5,379 nt of DNA, from contig JAIFNK010000021.1 of assembly GCA_020047775.1 (NCBI GenBank), positions 1 through 5,379 on the forward strand. The letters run 5' to 3'. How positions within the stretch are numbered: position 1 is the stretch's first letter; every line of letters begins with the position of its first letter. The notes beneath the pieces are model-generated. The model was not told where the DNA came from. It made no database searches and was given only the letters and a program-made list of their open reading frames with translations. Source of the stretch: Akkermansia sp. GTDB lineage: Bacteria > Verrucomicrobiota > Verrucomicrobiia > Verrucomicrobiales > Akkermansiaceae. A program made the translations under genes and the position numbers. Below, one piece after another: positions 1 through 5,200 of the stretch.

Positions 1-143
1 CGGTGGGAAACAGCTGGATCGCGGAAAGGTTGGGTATGGGACACCATGGATCGGTGAGTCGTCTGGTGGTTGCCGCAAGCAGGGATGAAAAGCAAGAGCG
101 TGAGCTGAAAAAACTTATGAAAAGGTTGAAATGCGTTTCCTGA
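1..143 (+). CDS. Probable REP-associated (Y1/IS200-like) transposase, C-terminal tail, partial at left edge
   Basis: An open frame enters from the left edge (first full codon at base 3) and ends at a TGA at 141-143, giving 46 residues. The visible part contains WIAERLGMG then SVSRLV, followed by a charged helix rich in Lys, Glu and Arg (DEKQERELKKLMKR). From memory, a 'W-I-A-x-x-L-x-M-G ... V-S-x-L' helix-turn-helix-like tail is typical of the C-terminus of REP-associated tyrosine transposases (Y1_Tnp family) in Verrucomicrobiota and Planctomycetota. The catalytic HUH and Tyr motifs would lie outside the window, so activity cannot be judged. The next sequence is a broken toxin gene, which fits mobile-element disturbance. 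A different HTH-ended protein is the main alternative. Confidence 0.55.
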   Translation, partial: VGNSWIAERLGMGHHGSVSRLVVAASRDEKQERELKKLMKRLKCVS

Positions 144-156
144 CCTCATTTACTGA

Positions 157-366
157 CCCCATATCCGCTGCCTTGACGCCGAACCCGCAGGCACCCGCGA
201 ACTCTGGCTGGAACTCGCCGCCATTCCCTCCGTCTCGCCCAAGGTCTGGATGGACGCCTACCTTGCCGCCTTCGCCATCCGCGTTGGAATCACTTTCGCC
301 ACCTTCGATTCCGACTTCCGGCGATTTGAAACCGCCGGACTCTCCCTTCGCCTTCTCACGGAATGA
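157..366 (+). pseudogene. PIN-domain (VapC-type) toxin remnant, N-terminus missing
   Basis: The frame is open from just after a TGA at 154-156 to a TGA at 364-366 and encodes about 69 residues with no start codon at its head. The translation contains EPAGTRELWLELAAIPSV, then SPKVWMDAYLAAFAI, then TFDSDFRRFETAGLSLRLL. This is the characteristic C-terminal third of VapC-family PIN ribonucleases: the Asp of MDAYLAAFA and the first Asp of FDSDF match the later acidic metal-binding positions. The N-terminal half, with the first catalytic Asp of a roughly 130-145-residue protein, is absent. Homology seems to begin within about 20 bases of the transposase stop at 143, suggesting an insertion or recombination removed the 5' part. 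The remnant should be non-functional. The PIN identification is strong; the cause of truncation is inferred. Confidence 0.75.
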
Positions 367-373
367 TTTCCCG

Positions 374-463
374 ATGAAAACCACCGTCGAACTACCCGGG
401 GAGATTTCGTTTTCCTTGGTCTGGGCACCTTTGTTTGATCCCCATCTTTCCAAGCGAAACTAG
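374..463 (+). pseudogene. VapB/RHH-type antitoxin N-terminal remnant
   Basis: An ATG seven bases after the PIN remnant's stop opens a 29-codon frame ending at TAG 461-463. It begins MKTTVELPGEI, which closely matches the first beta-strand of ribbon-helix-helix antitoxins of the VapB type (commonly MKTT-[IV]-[ED]-LP-[DE]). After about residue 11 the sequence (FSLVWAPLFDPHLSKRN) no longer looks like the expected Lys/Arg- and Ala-rich helix. A functional antitoxin needs roughly 60-85 residues, so this is probably a fragment. In intact modules vapB precedes vapC; here the antitoxin start follows a toxin end, suggesting the debris of two tandem modules or a rearranged one. A chance short ORF remains possible. 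Confidence 0.4.
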
Positions 464-477
464 AAGTTGCGTCCGCC

Positions 478-490
478 GGAGGGAGCCTCC
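478..490 (+). repeat. Small inverted repeat (GGAGG-GAG-CCTCC) before the dehydrogenase gene
   Basis: GGAGG (478-482) and CCTCC (486-490) form a perfect five-base stem with a three-base loop, 12 bases before the ATG at 503. The left arm is an ideal Shine-Dalgarno core, but 20 bases is too far for direct use from that ATG. If the hairpin forms in mRNA it would hide the only SD-like sequence in the leader. Its role is unknown, and a five-base stem can arise by chance. Confidence 0.3.
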
Positions 491-502
491 AAACTCGGCC
501 TG

Positions 503-1390
503 ATGAAAAATGCGAACATTGGATTTGTCGGTGTGGGAAGAATGGGGGCGAACATGGCCCGCCGCCTCGCGGATTTGGGCTACCCGGTCACCGCGGTTTA
601 CGATCACCACGCCTCATTGGCCTCATCCCTGGCGATTGAACTGGGTTCCCAGGCGGTTACGACGCTGCCGGAGGTGACCGCCGCCGCCGACGTGATCTTC
701 ACGGTGGTGACGGACGACGCCTCGATGAACGAGATTTTCTCGGGTGATGCCTCGCTGCTCAAGGGAGCATCCGGCAAGGTGTTCATCAACTGCGCCACGG
801 TCAGCCCCGGTGCCCACGAGGCTGCGGCGGAAGCGGCGGAAGCGATGGGGGCGGATGCCTTGGCGGCGAGCATGGCTTCCAGCATCACGCAGGCGCGGCA
901 AGGCACGCTCTATCTGATGGTCGGCGGCGATGAGGCGGTGTTCGAGCGGCTGGAGCCGCTCCTCAAGGACATTTCCAGCTCGCTGCGGTATGTCGGTCCG
1001 GTCGGAAACGCCGCCAGGATCAAGGCGCTGGTGAACATGGTCATGAACATCAATACCGCGGGACTCGCCGAAGGCCTCGGGCTGGGCGCGGCGATGGGTC
1101 TGGACCTGCAATTGCTCAAGGAGGTTTTCTCCCAGACGGGCGCGAATTCCCGCGTCCTGGAAACGGATGGCGACGACATGATCACCCGCGAGCACGATTG
1201 TTATTTCTCCGCGTCGCACGCAGCCAAGGACAGCGGGATCGCCAATGTCATGGCCGACTCCGCCGGTGTGCAGGCGCCCTTGTCTCGCGCCACCGAGGCG
1301 CAATATCGGAAATTGATCGACCTCGGGCTGGGGGAACTGGATAAGTCCGGTGTCGCCGAGCTGACCTTCCCGGGGCGGGTCAACGGCTAA
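503..1390 (+). CDS. NAD(P)-dependent beta-hydroxyacid dehydrogenase (3-hydroxyisobutyrate dehydrogenase/GlxR family)
   Basis: This 295-residue cytoplasmic oxidoreductase has normal length for the family, which oxidises or reduces small beta-hydroxyacids such as 3-hydroxyisobutyrate or tartronate semialdehyde. The N-terminal Rossmann motif is GVGRMGANMA (residues 10-19). The catalytic-lysine motif GNAARIKALVN lies at 168-178, with Lys174 and Asn178, and the C-terminal helical domain carries AKDSGIA (241-247) with the conserved Lys-Asp pair. The usual substrate loop DAPVSGG, just before A-x-x-G-T-L, reads AASMASS here (121-127), so the normal Ser-Gly-Gly is lost and the substrate is uncertain. 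I chose ATG 503 because MKNANIGFVG starts directly at the first beta-strand; an in-frame TTG at 467 would add 12 unfamiliar residues. No good Shine-Dalgarno is placed for either start. The alpha/beta hydrolase gene follows after 13 bases, suggesting an operon. Confidence 0.88.
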   Translation: MKNANIGFVGVGRMGANMARRLADLGYPVTAVYDHHASLASSLAIELGSQAVTTLPEVTAAADVIFTVVTDDASMNEIFSGDASLLKGASGKVFINCATVSPGAHEAAAEAAEAMGADALAASMASSITQARQGTLYLMVGGDEAVFERLEPLLKDISSSLRYVGPVGNAARIKALVNMVMNINTAGLAEGLGLGAAMGLDLQLLKEVFSQTGANSRVLETDGDDMITREHDCYFSASHAAKDSGIANVMADSAGVQAPLSRATEAQYRKLIDLGLGELDKSGVAELTFPGRVNG

Positions 1391-1403
1391 CCTCCCAAAC
1401 GCC

Positions 1404-2135
1404 ATGATGACAGGAACTGAAATCCGAAACCGCTCGGGCGAATCCATCGACTACGCATTTCACGCGGGGTCCCGGGCCGATGTGTTAGTGATCCTCGGCC
1501 ACGGGGTGACAGGAAACAAGGATCGCCCGCTGCTCGTCGCGCTGGCGGAGGGACTGTCGGAAATCGGCTGGCCTTGCCTGCGGATTTCCTTCGCCGGCAA
1601 CGGGGAGTCCGAGGGAAGGTTCGAGGACTCGTGCATTTCCAAAGACATCCGCGACCTTCAGGCGGTGTTCGACGTGGTGCCGGAAAATACCAACGCCGTT
1701 TATGCCGGACACAGCATGGGAGGTGCGGCAGGCGTGCTCACCGCCGCCCGGGACATCCGGATTTGTGCGTTGGTGACGCTGGCGGGGATGACCCACACGG
1801 CGGCTTTTGTGGAGCGCGAGTTCGGCGATGTCATCCCGGACCAGGGATTCATGTGGGAGGACGGGAATTTTCCGCTGTCCCGGACGTTTGTCGATGACCT
1901 GACGATCATCGGCAGCACGATCTCCGCGGCGGAGGCGGTGACCCAGCCGTGGTTGTTGGTTCACGGCGAGGCCGATGATGTTGTGCCCGTGCAGGACGGG
2001 CGCGATGCGTTTGAAGCGGCGACTTGCGAGAAGGAGTGGTTGGAAATCGCCGGGGCCGGGCACTCGTTCGATGAGGCGACCTATCCGGAAATCATCCGTG
2101 CGATGGATCGCTGGCTGACGACCCATTTCGGCTGA
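1404..2135 (+). CDS. Alpha/beta hydrolase (serine esterase/S33-like fold)
   Basis: This 243-residue protein has the complete alpha/beta-hydrolase signature. HGV at 33-35 is the oxyanion-hole region, GHSMGG at 102-107 is the nucleophile elbow with Ser104, HGEADDVVP at 187-195 contains the likely acid (Asp191), and GAGHSF at 217-222 supplies His220. It also has the RISFAGNGESEG segment (60-71) common in Hydrolase_4/S33-type enzymes that cleave acyl or peptidic esters. No signal peptide or membrane segment is seen, so it is probably cytoplasmic. The substrate cannot be told from sequence. Two ATGs (1404 and 1407) are possible starts; neither has a clear Shine-Dalgarno. It sits 13 bases after the dehydrogenase stop and 16 before trmD. 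Co-transcription with the dehydrogenase may hint at a shared small-acid or ester pathway, but that is inference. Confidence 0.87.
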   Translation: MMTGTEIRNRSGESIDYAFHAGSRADVLVILGHGVTGNKDRPLLVALAEGLSEIGWPCLRISFAGNGESEGRFEDSCISKDIRDLQAVFDVVPENTNAVYAGHSMGGAAGVLTAARDIRICALVTLAGMTHTAAFVEREFGDVIPDQGFMWEDGNFPLSRTFVDDLTIIGSTISAAEAVTQPWLLVHGEADDVVPVQDGRDAFEAATCEKEWLEIAGAGHSFDEATYPEIIRAMDRWLTTHFG

Positions 2136-2151
2136 TCAACAGGATTGAGCC

Positions 2152-2847
2152 ATGCGGATTGACATCGTCACGTTGTTTCCCGAGGTCGCGCTGGCTCCGC
2201 TGAGCGACTCGATCATCCAGCGTGCCCGCGCGGCGGGGCTGGTGGAGGTGGCGGCGCACCAGTTGCGCGATTGGTCGGAGGACAAGCACCGGCGGGTGGA
2301 CGATTCGCCCTGCGGAGGAGGGCAGGGGATGTTGTTGAAACCGGAGCCGCTGTTCGCGGCGGTGGAGGCGCTGCGCCGTCCGGACACGCGGGTGATCCTG
2401 ATGACACCGCAGGGCCGGCCGTTCAAGCAGGCGGTGGCGCGCGAGCTTTCGACCGCCGGGCATCTGCTGGTGTTGTGCGGTCACTACGAGGGGGTGGACC
2501 ACCGGGTGGTGGAGGCCCTGGTGGACGAGGAGATTTCAATCGGCGATTACATTCTAACGAACGGGGCGCTGGCTGCGGCGGTGCTGTGTGACGCGGTGAT
2601 CCGGTTGCTGCCGGGTGCGCTGGGCGACGAGCGATCGCCGGTGGACGAGTCGTTTTCCGATCCCAACCTGCTGGAAGCGCCGGCCTACACGCGGCCGGTT
2701 GATTTCCGCGGGATGGTGGTGCCGGAGGTGCTGGTTTCAGGACATCACGGGAAAATCTCCGCGTGGAAAGAGGCGCAGGCTCTCGCCCGGACCCGGGAAA
2801 ACCGCCCGGATCTATTGGAATCACCGCCGCGGGAAAATGAAATTTGA
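2152..2847 (+). CDS. trmD: tRNA (guanine37-N1)-methyltransferase TrmD
   Basis: TrmD makes m1G37 in tRNAs that carry G36, using S-adenosylmethionine, and so prevents +1 frameshifting; it is normally essential and acts as a dimer with a trefoil-knot SPOUT fold. The 231 residues hold the full signature: MRIDIVTLFPE at the start, DSPCGGGQGM (51-60), TPQGRPF (85-91), LCGHYEGVDHR (108-118), SIGDYILTNGALAA (129-142), YTRP (179-182) and VSGHHGKI (195-202). The usual LTGGEL reads LTNGAL. The residue before SF in the usual EDSF, where the catalytic Asp lies, is Glu166 (DESF); from memory Glu also occurs there in alphaproteobacterial TrmD. AGGA at 2141-2144, seven bases before the ATG, supports the start. 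The gene lies in a row with unrelated genes instead of rpsP-rimM-rplS. Confidence 0.96.
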   Translation: MRIDIVTLFPEVALAPLSDSIIQRARAAGLVEVAAHQLRDWSEDKHRRVDDSPCGGGQGMLLKPEPLFAAVEALRRPDTRVILMTPQGRPFKQAVARELSTAGHLLVLCGHYEGVDHRVVEALVDEEISIGDYILTNGALAAAVLCDAVIRLLPGALGDERSPVDESFSDPNLLEAPAYTRPVDFRGMVVPEVLVSGHHGKISAWKEAQALARTRENRPDLLESPPRENEI

Positions 2848-2927
2848 GGGATTCGGAGAATTTCGTTTTCCGATTTCAAAATCGTGCCAATCTCGACCCC
2901 GTGAAAACCAGCACCGATGCGGCAACC

Positions 2928-3395
2928 ATGGGATCGAAGGATGATCGTCCCTGGGTGGAGCCTGCGACCATCGAGGATCTGCCGGCGCTGACGGAGTTGG
3001 TGATGAACCTGTTCGCGCTGTCGGGAGACTTTTCGCCCGACCGGGCGGTGCAGGAACGCGGCTTGCAGTTGATTCTCGAACAGCCGAACCGCGGCCGGAT
3101 CTTCGTGGTGCGGAACCACGACCGGATTTTCGGCATGGTGAACCTGTTGTTCACCATCTCCACCGCCCGCGGCGGGTTCGTCATTCTGATGGAGGACGTG
3201 GTGATTCATCCGGACCACCGGGGGCAGGGGTATGGGACCATGCTGTTGGATTACGTCGCGGAGTTCGCGAAGAAAAAACAGTTCAAGCGGATCACCCTGC
3301 TCACCGACCGGATCAGCGCGGAGTCCCAGGAGTTCTTCAAAAAACGGGGTTTCGAGTATTCCAACATGATCCCGATGCGGAAGATCATCGATTGA
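2928..3395 (+). CDS. GNAT-family N-acetyltransferase
   Basis: This 155-residue protein (from ATG 2928) fits the usual 140-170-residue GNAT fold, which moves an acetyl group from acetyl-CoA to an amine. WVEPATIEDLPALTELV near the N-terminus is the typical first strand and helix. MEDVVIHPDHRGQGYG contains the acetyl-CoA pyrophosphate loop RGQGYG (98-103), and SQEFFKKRGFEY (133-144) is the usual motif B helix and strand. The acceptor is unknown. Start choice is uncertain: the frame is open back to a TTG at 2844, whose TTGA overlaps the trmD stop, and there is a GTG at 2901. The sequence before 2928 does not resemble GNAT proteins, and no start has a convincing Shine-Dalgarno. The gene follows trmD and may be transcribed from the same promoter. 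It converges with the sulfatase gene downstream. Confidence 0.88.
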   Translation: MGSKDDRPWVEPATIEDLPALTELVMNLFALSGDFSPDRAVQERGLQLILEQPNRGRIFVVRNHDRIFGMVNLLFTISTARGGFVILMEDVVIHPDHRGQGYGTMLLDYVAEFAKKKQFKRITLLTDRISAESQEFFKKRGFEYSNMIPMRKIID

Positions 3396-3512
3396 TTTTG
3401 CCAACAGTGCGTCTACTGACAGCGATCGGGCGGCGACGATATCAGCGGGCAAAAACAACTGCCTCCTGCGTGGTTGTTGCTGACGATTGACGGATAACCC
3501 GGCGGGTGATTT

Positions 3513-3535
3513 CCGGCAGAATGATTTGTTGCCGG
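3513..3535. terminator. Possible weak hairpin between convergent genes
   Basis: CCGGCA (3513-3518) and TGCCGG (3530-3535) form a perfect six-base stem around an 11-base loop in the 156-base gap between the convergent GNAT and sulfatase genes. The position suits a bidirectional terminator, but neither side has a real T-run (only TT follows), so an ordinary intrinsic terminator is not well supported. Apart from this hairpin I see no gene or motif between 3396 and 3551. Confidence 0.25.
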
Positions 3536-3551
3536 TTCCGGTGGCGGGAAC

Positions 3552-5063
3552 TCAACGAGGGCGGGTGGAGGGGGGGGAACGCGTTTTTTCGAGAAGCCCG
3601 ATCAGGCGTTTCTCAACTTCAGGTTCTTCCGAAACGAGGTTTTTGGTTTCGCCCGGATCCTTTTCCAGATTGTAGAGCCCTGACTTGGCGGTTGCGGGTC
3701 CGTTGGTTTTTTTCCAACTGTCCCATCCGTTGGCGCGGGAGAGACTGGGGATGTATTTCCAGTTGCCCTGGCGGACGGCAAGTTCGCCGGTGCCGTTCAT
3801 CAAAATGAGGTGGTCGCGAGGATGCGGGTTGGTTTTTCCCAGCAAGGTGGGGACGAGGTTGAAACTGTCCGGGGCGGCATCGGCGGGGAGTCCGGTGCCG
3901 ACGAGCGCGGCTGCGGTGGCCGGAAGATCGATCATGGAAACGAGCGCATCGGAAACGCCGGGTGCGATGTGTCCAGGCCAGCAGGCGATGAATGGCACGC
4001 GATGGCCGCCTTCCCACGACTGGGATTTTTTCCCGCGCCAAGGGCCGTTCGGACGATGACCGCTCTCATCGAGGACATAGGCGCCGTTGTCGCTGGAGAA
4101 GACCACCAGGGTGTTGCCGGTGAGCTTGAGTCGTTCGAGAGTCTTGATCAACTCGCCCACGGACCAATCCAGTTCCACGAGGGTGTCGGCGCGCTTGCTC
4201 AAGCCCGAGGATCCGAGAAAGCGTGGACCAGGAATCGTCGGGGCGTGGACATTGTGCGGGGCGTAGTAGAGGAAAAACGGCTTAGCCTGGTTGCGTTCCA
4301 CGAAGGCGACGGCCTCCCGGACGAGGTTGTCTGTTAGCTCGTTGTCCTTCCATTGCGCGGCCTTACCTCCGGCGATCCAACCGATGCGCGAACCGCCGGA
4401 TGAGAATTTTTTCAGCGGGCTGTCGGGGTCGGCGGGCTCCTCGTAGGAGTAGCTGATAGGATCCGCGGGATCGAGACCGATGACCCTGTGGTCGCGGACA
4501 AAAACGGTGGGAATCCGGTCGTTGGTGGCGGGAAATCCGAAAAACTCATCGAACCCGATTTCCAGGGGGCCGGGTGAGAGGTCCTTGTTGTAGTCCGGCC
4601 TCGAGTTGCCGAATCCGAGATGCCATTTTCCCACCGCGCCGGTGCGGTAGCCTGCGTTTTTCAGGATTTTTGGCAAGGTGGTGGCGGTGACGGGAATGAG
4701 CAACGGCGAGTCGGCGTTCGCGACGCCCCGGTTGAGGCCGTTTGTGTTGATCCGCCACGAATACTGGCCGGTGAGCAGCGAGTAACGGGTGGGGGTGCAA
4801 ACGGAGGCTGAGGCGTAGGCGTTGGTGAATCTCAAACCCTTGCCAGCGAGGGCGTCCAGATGAGGGGTTTTGATCCTGGTGGCACCGTAGCATCCGAGGT
4901 CGCCCCAGCCGACATCGTCACTCAGGATCACGATGATATTCGGAGGGGTTTGGGTTTCGGTGGCCTCTGTCCGGGCGATCAATGCCAGGGAAAACAGAAT
5001 GGCGATGCCAGCGAGAATAAATTGGGTTTGGTGACTCGGTCTGATGAGCATGACGGCGGTCAT
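3552..5063 (-). CDS. Secreted type I sulfatase (arylsulfatase A-like, formylglycine-dependent)
   Basis: This 503-residue enzyme should hydrolyse sulfate esters, probably on sulfated glycans, outside the cytoplasm. Numbered from the chosen start, residues 1-35 form a signal peptide (basic start, hydrophobic FILAGIAILFSLALIA, cleavage probably near ARTEA). Mature sequence opens with PNIIVILSDDVGWGDLGCYG, giving metal ligands Asp49 and Asp50. CTPTR at 89-93 carries Cys89, the residue matured to formylglycine, and LLTGQYSWR completes the signature. GKWHLG (Lys146, His148), APHNVHAP (270s), SSDNG (Asp324, Asn325) and GKKSQSWEGG (Lys346) supply the remaining active-site residues. The C-terminal subdomain has GNWKYI and GLYNLEKDPGE. 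I chose ATG 5063 because AAGGGA lies six bases upstream; ATGs at 5138 and 5084 lack a Shine-Dalgarno and would bury the signal peptide. The substrate subfamily cannot be set from sequence alone. Confidence 0.95.
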   Translation of the reverse strand: MTAVMLIRPSHQTQFILAGIAILFSLALIARTEATETQTPPNIIVILSDDVGWGDLGCYGATRIKTPHLDALAGKGLRFTNAYASASVCTPTRYSLLTGQYSWRINTNGLNRGVANADSPLLIPVTATTLPKILKNAGYRTGAVGKWHLGFGNSRPDYNKDLSPGPLEIGFDEFFGFPATNDRIPTVFVRDHRVIGLDPADPISYSYEEPADPDSPLKKFSSGGSRIGWIAGGKAAQWKDNELTDNLVREAVAFVERNQAKPFFLYYAPHNVHAPTIPGPRFLGSSGLSKRADTLVELDWSVGELIKTLERLKLTGNTLVVFSSDNGAYVLDESGHRPNGPWRGKKSQSWEGGHRVPFIACWPGHIAPGVSDALVSMIDLPATAAALVGTGLPADAAPDSFNLVPTLLGKTNPHPRDHLILMNGTGELAVRQGNWKYIPSLSRANGWDSWKKTNGPATAKSGLYNLEKDPGETKNLVSEEPEVEKRLIGLLEKTRSPPSTRPR

Positions 5064-5069
5064 ACTCCA

Positions 5070-5075
5070 TCCCTT
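5070..5075 (-). promoter_or_regulatory. Shine-Dalgarno that decides the sulfatase start
   Basis: Read on the minus strand, AAGGGA lies six bases before the ATG at 5063-5061. None of the other in-frame ATGs (5138, 5084, 5051) has a comparable site, so the protein most likely begins MTAVMLIRPS and runs straight into its signal peptide. Confidence 0.6.
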
Positions 5076-5168
5076 CACGCCCATAGGAAGAAAATATTGC
5101 CGGAAAATCGAGGCCTCGCCCGAAATCAATGGATTCAAGCCGACCTTGGCGAGCGGCGGAATTTCACC

Positions 5169-5200
5169 AAAAGGAGGGGGGCGCGGTGTCAGGCACCCCC
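5169..5200 (-). terminator. Possible intrinsic terminator overlapping the stop of the upstream gene
   Basis: On the minus strand a G-run at 5200-5196 can pair with the C-run at 5181-5176, or GGTG (5197-5194) with CACC (5188-5185). The sequence then continues TCC and TTTT (5172-5169). This GC-rich hairpin with a short T-run resembles a modest rho-independent terminator, and its 5' arm includes the last codons of the upstream gene. If real, the sulfatase has its own promoter in 5064-5168, where I found no convincing -35/-10 pair. Confidence 0.35.

Noticed and set aside
131..373. Proline- and serine-rich forward ORF beginning at ATG 131
   Set aside because: It is the out-of-frame shadow of the PIN-domain remnant; the PIN frame shows clear family motifs and this one does not. 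Only its last part, from the internal ATG at 374, has an antitoxin-like start.
623..1447. Long minus-strand ORF of about 274 codons opposite the dehydrogenase
   Set aside because: It is Arg-, Gly- and His-rich, has no family motif and lies antisense to a well-supported gene; such ORFs are common in GC-rich DNA.
1485..2126. Long minus-strand ORF opposite the alpha/beta hydrolase
   Set aside because: Low-complexity Arg/His-rich translation with no motif, antisense to a gene with a complete catalytic triad.
2853..2873. TCGGA...TCCGA hairpin after trmD
   Set aside because: Only a five-base stem with an 11-base loop and no following T-run; too weak to call a terminator or attenuator.
2745..3458. 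Minus-strand ORF of about 237 codons opposite trmD's end and the GNAT gene
   Set aside because: It is rich in His, Gln and Arg, has no recognisable domain, and is fully explained as the shadow of two real genes.
3447..3475. AACAAC...GTTGTT inverted repeat downstream of the GNAT gene
   Set aside because: The stem is short and AT-rich and no T-run follows, so it is not a credible terminator.
3810..4337. Plus-strand ORF of about 175 codons inside the sulfatase region
   Set aside because: Antisense to sulfatase active-site coding sequence and without motifs of its own.
5109..5118. Perfect ten-base palindrome CGAGGCCTCG upstream of the sulfatase
   Set aside because: A single ten-base palindrome in GC-rich DNA can occur by chance and no promoter elements are placed around it, so an operator call is not supported.
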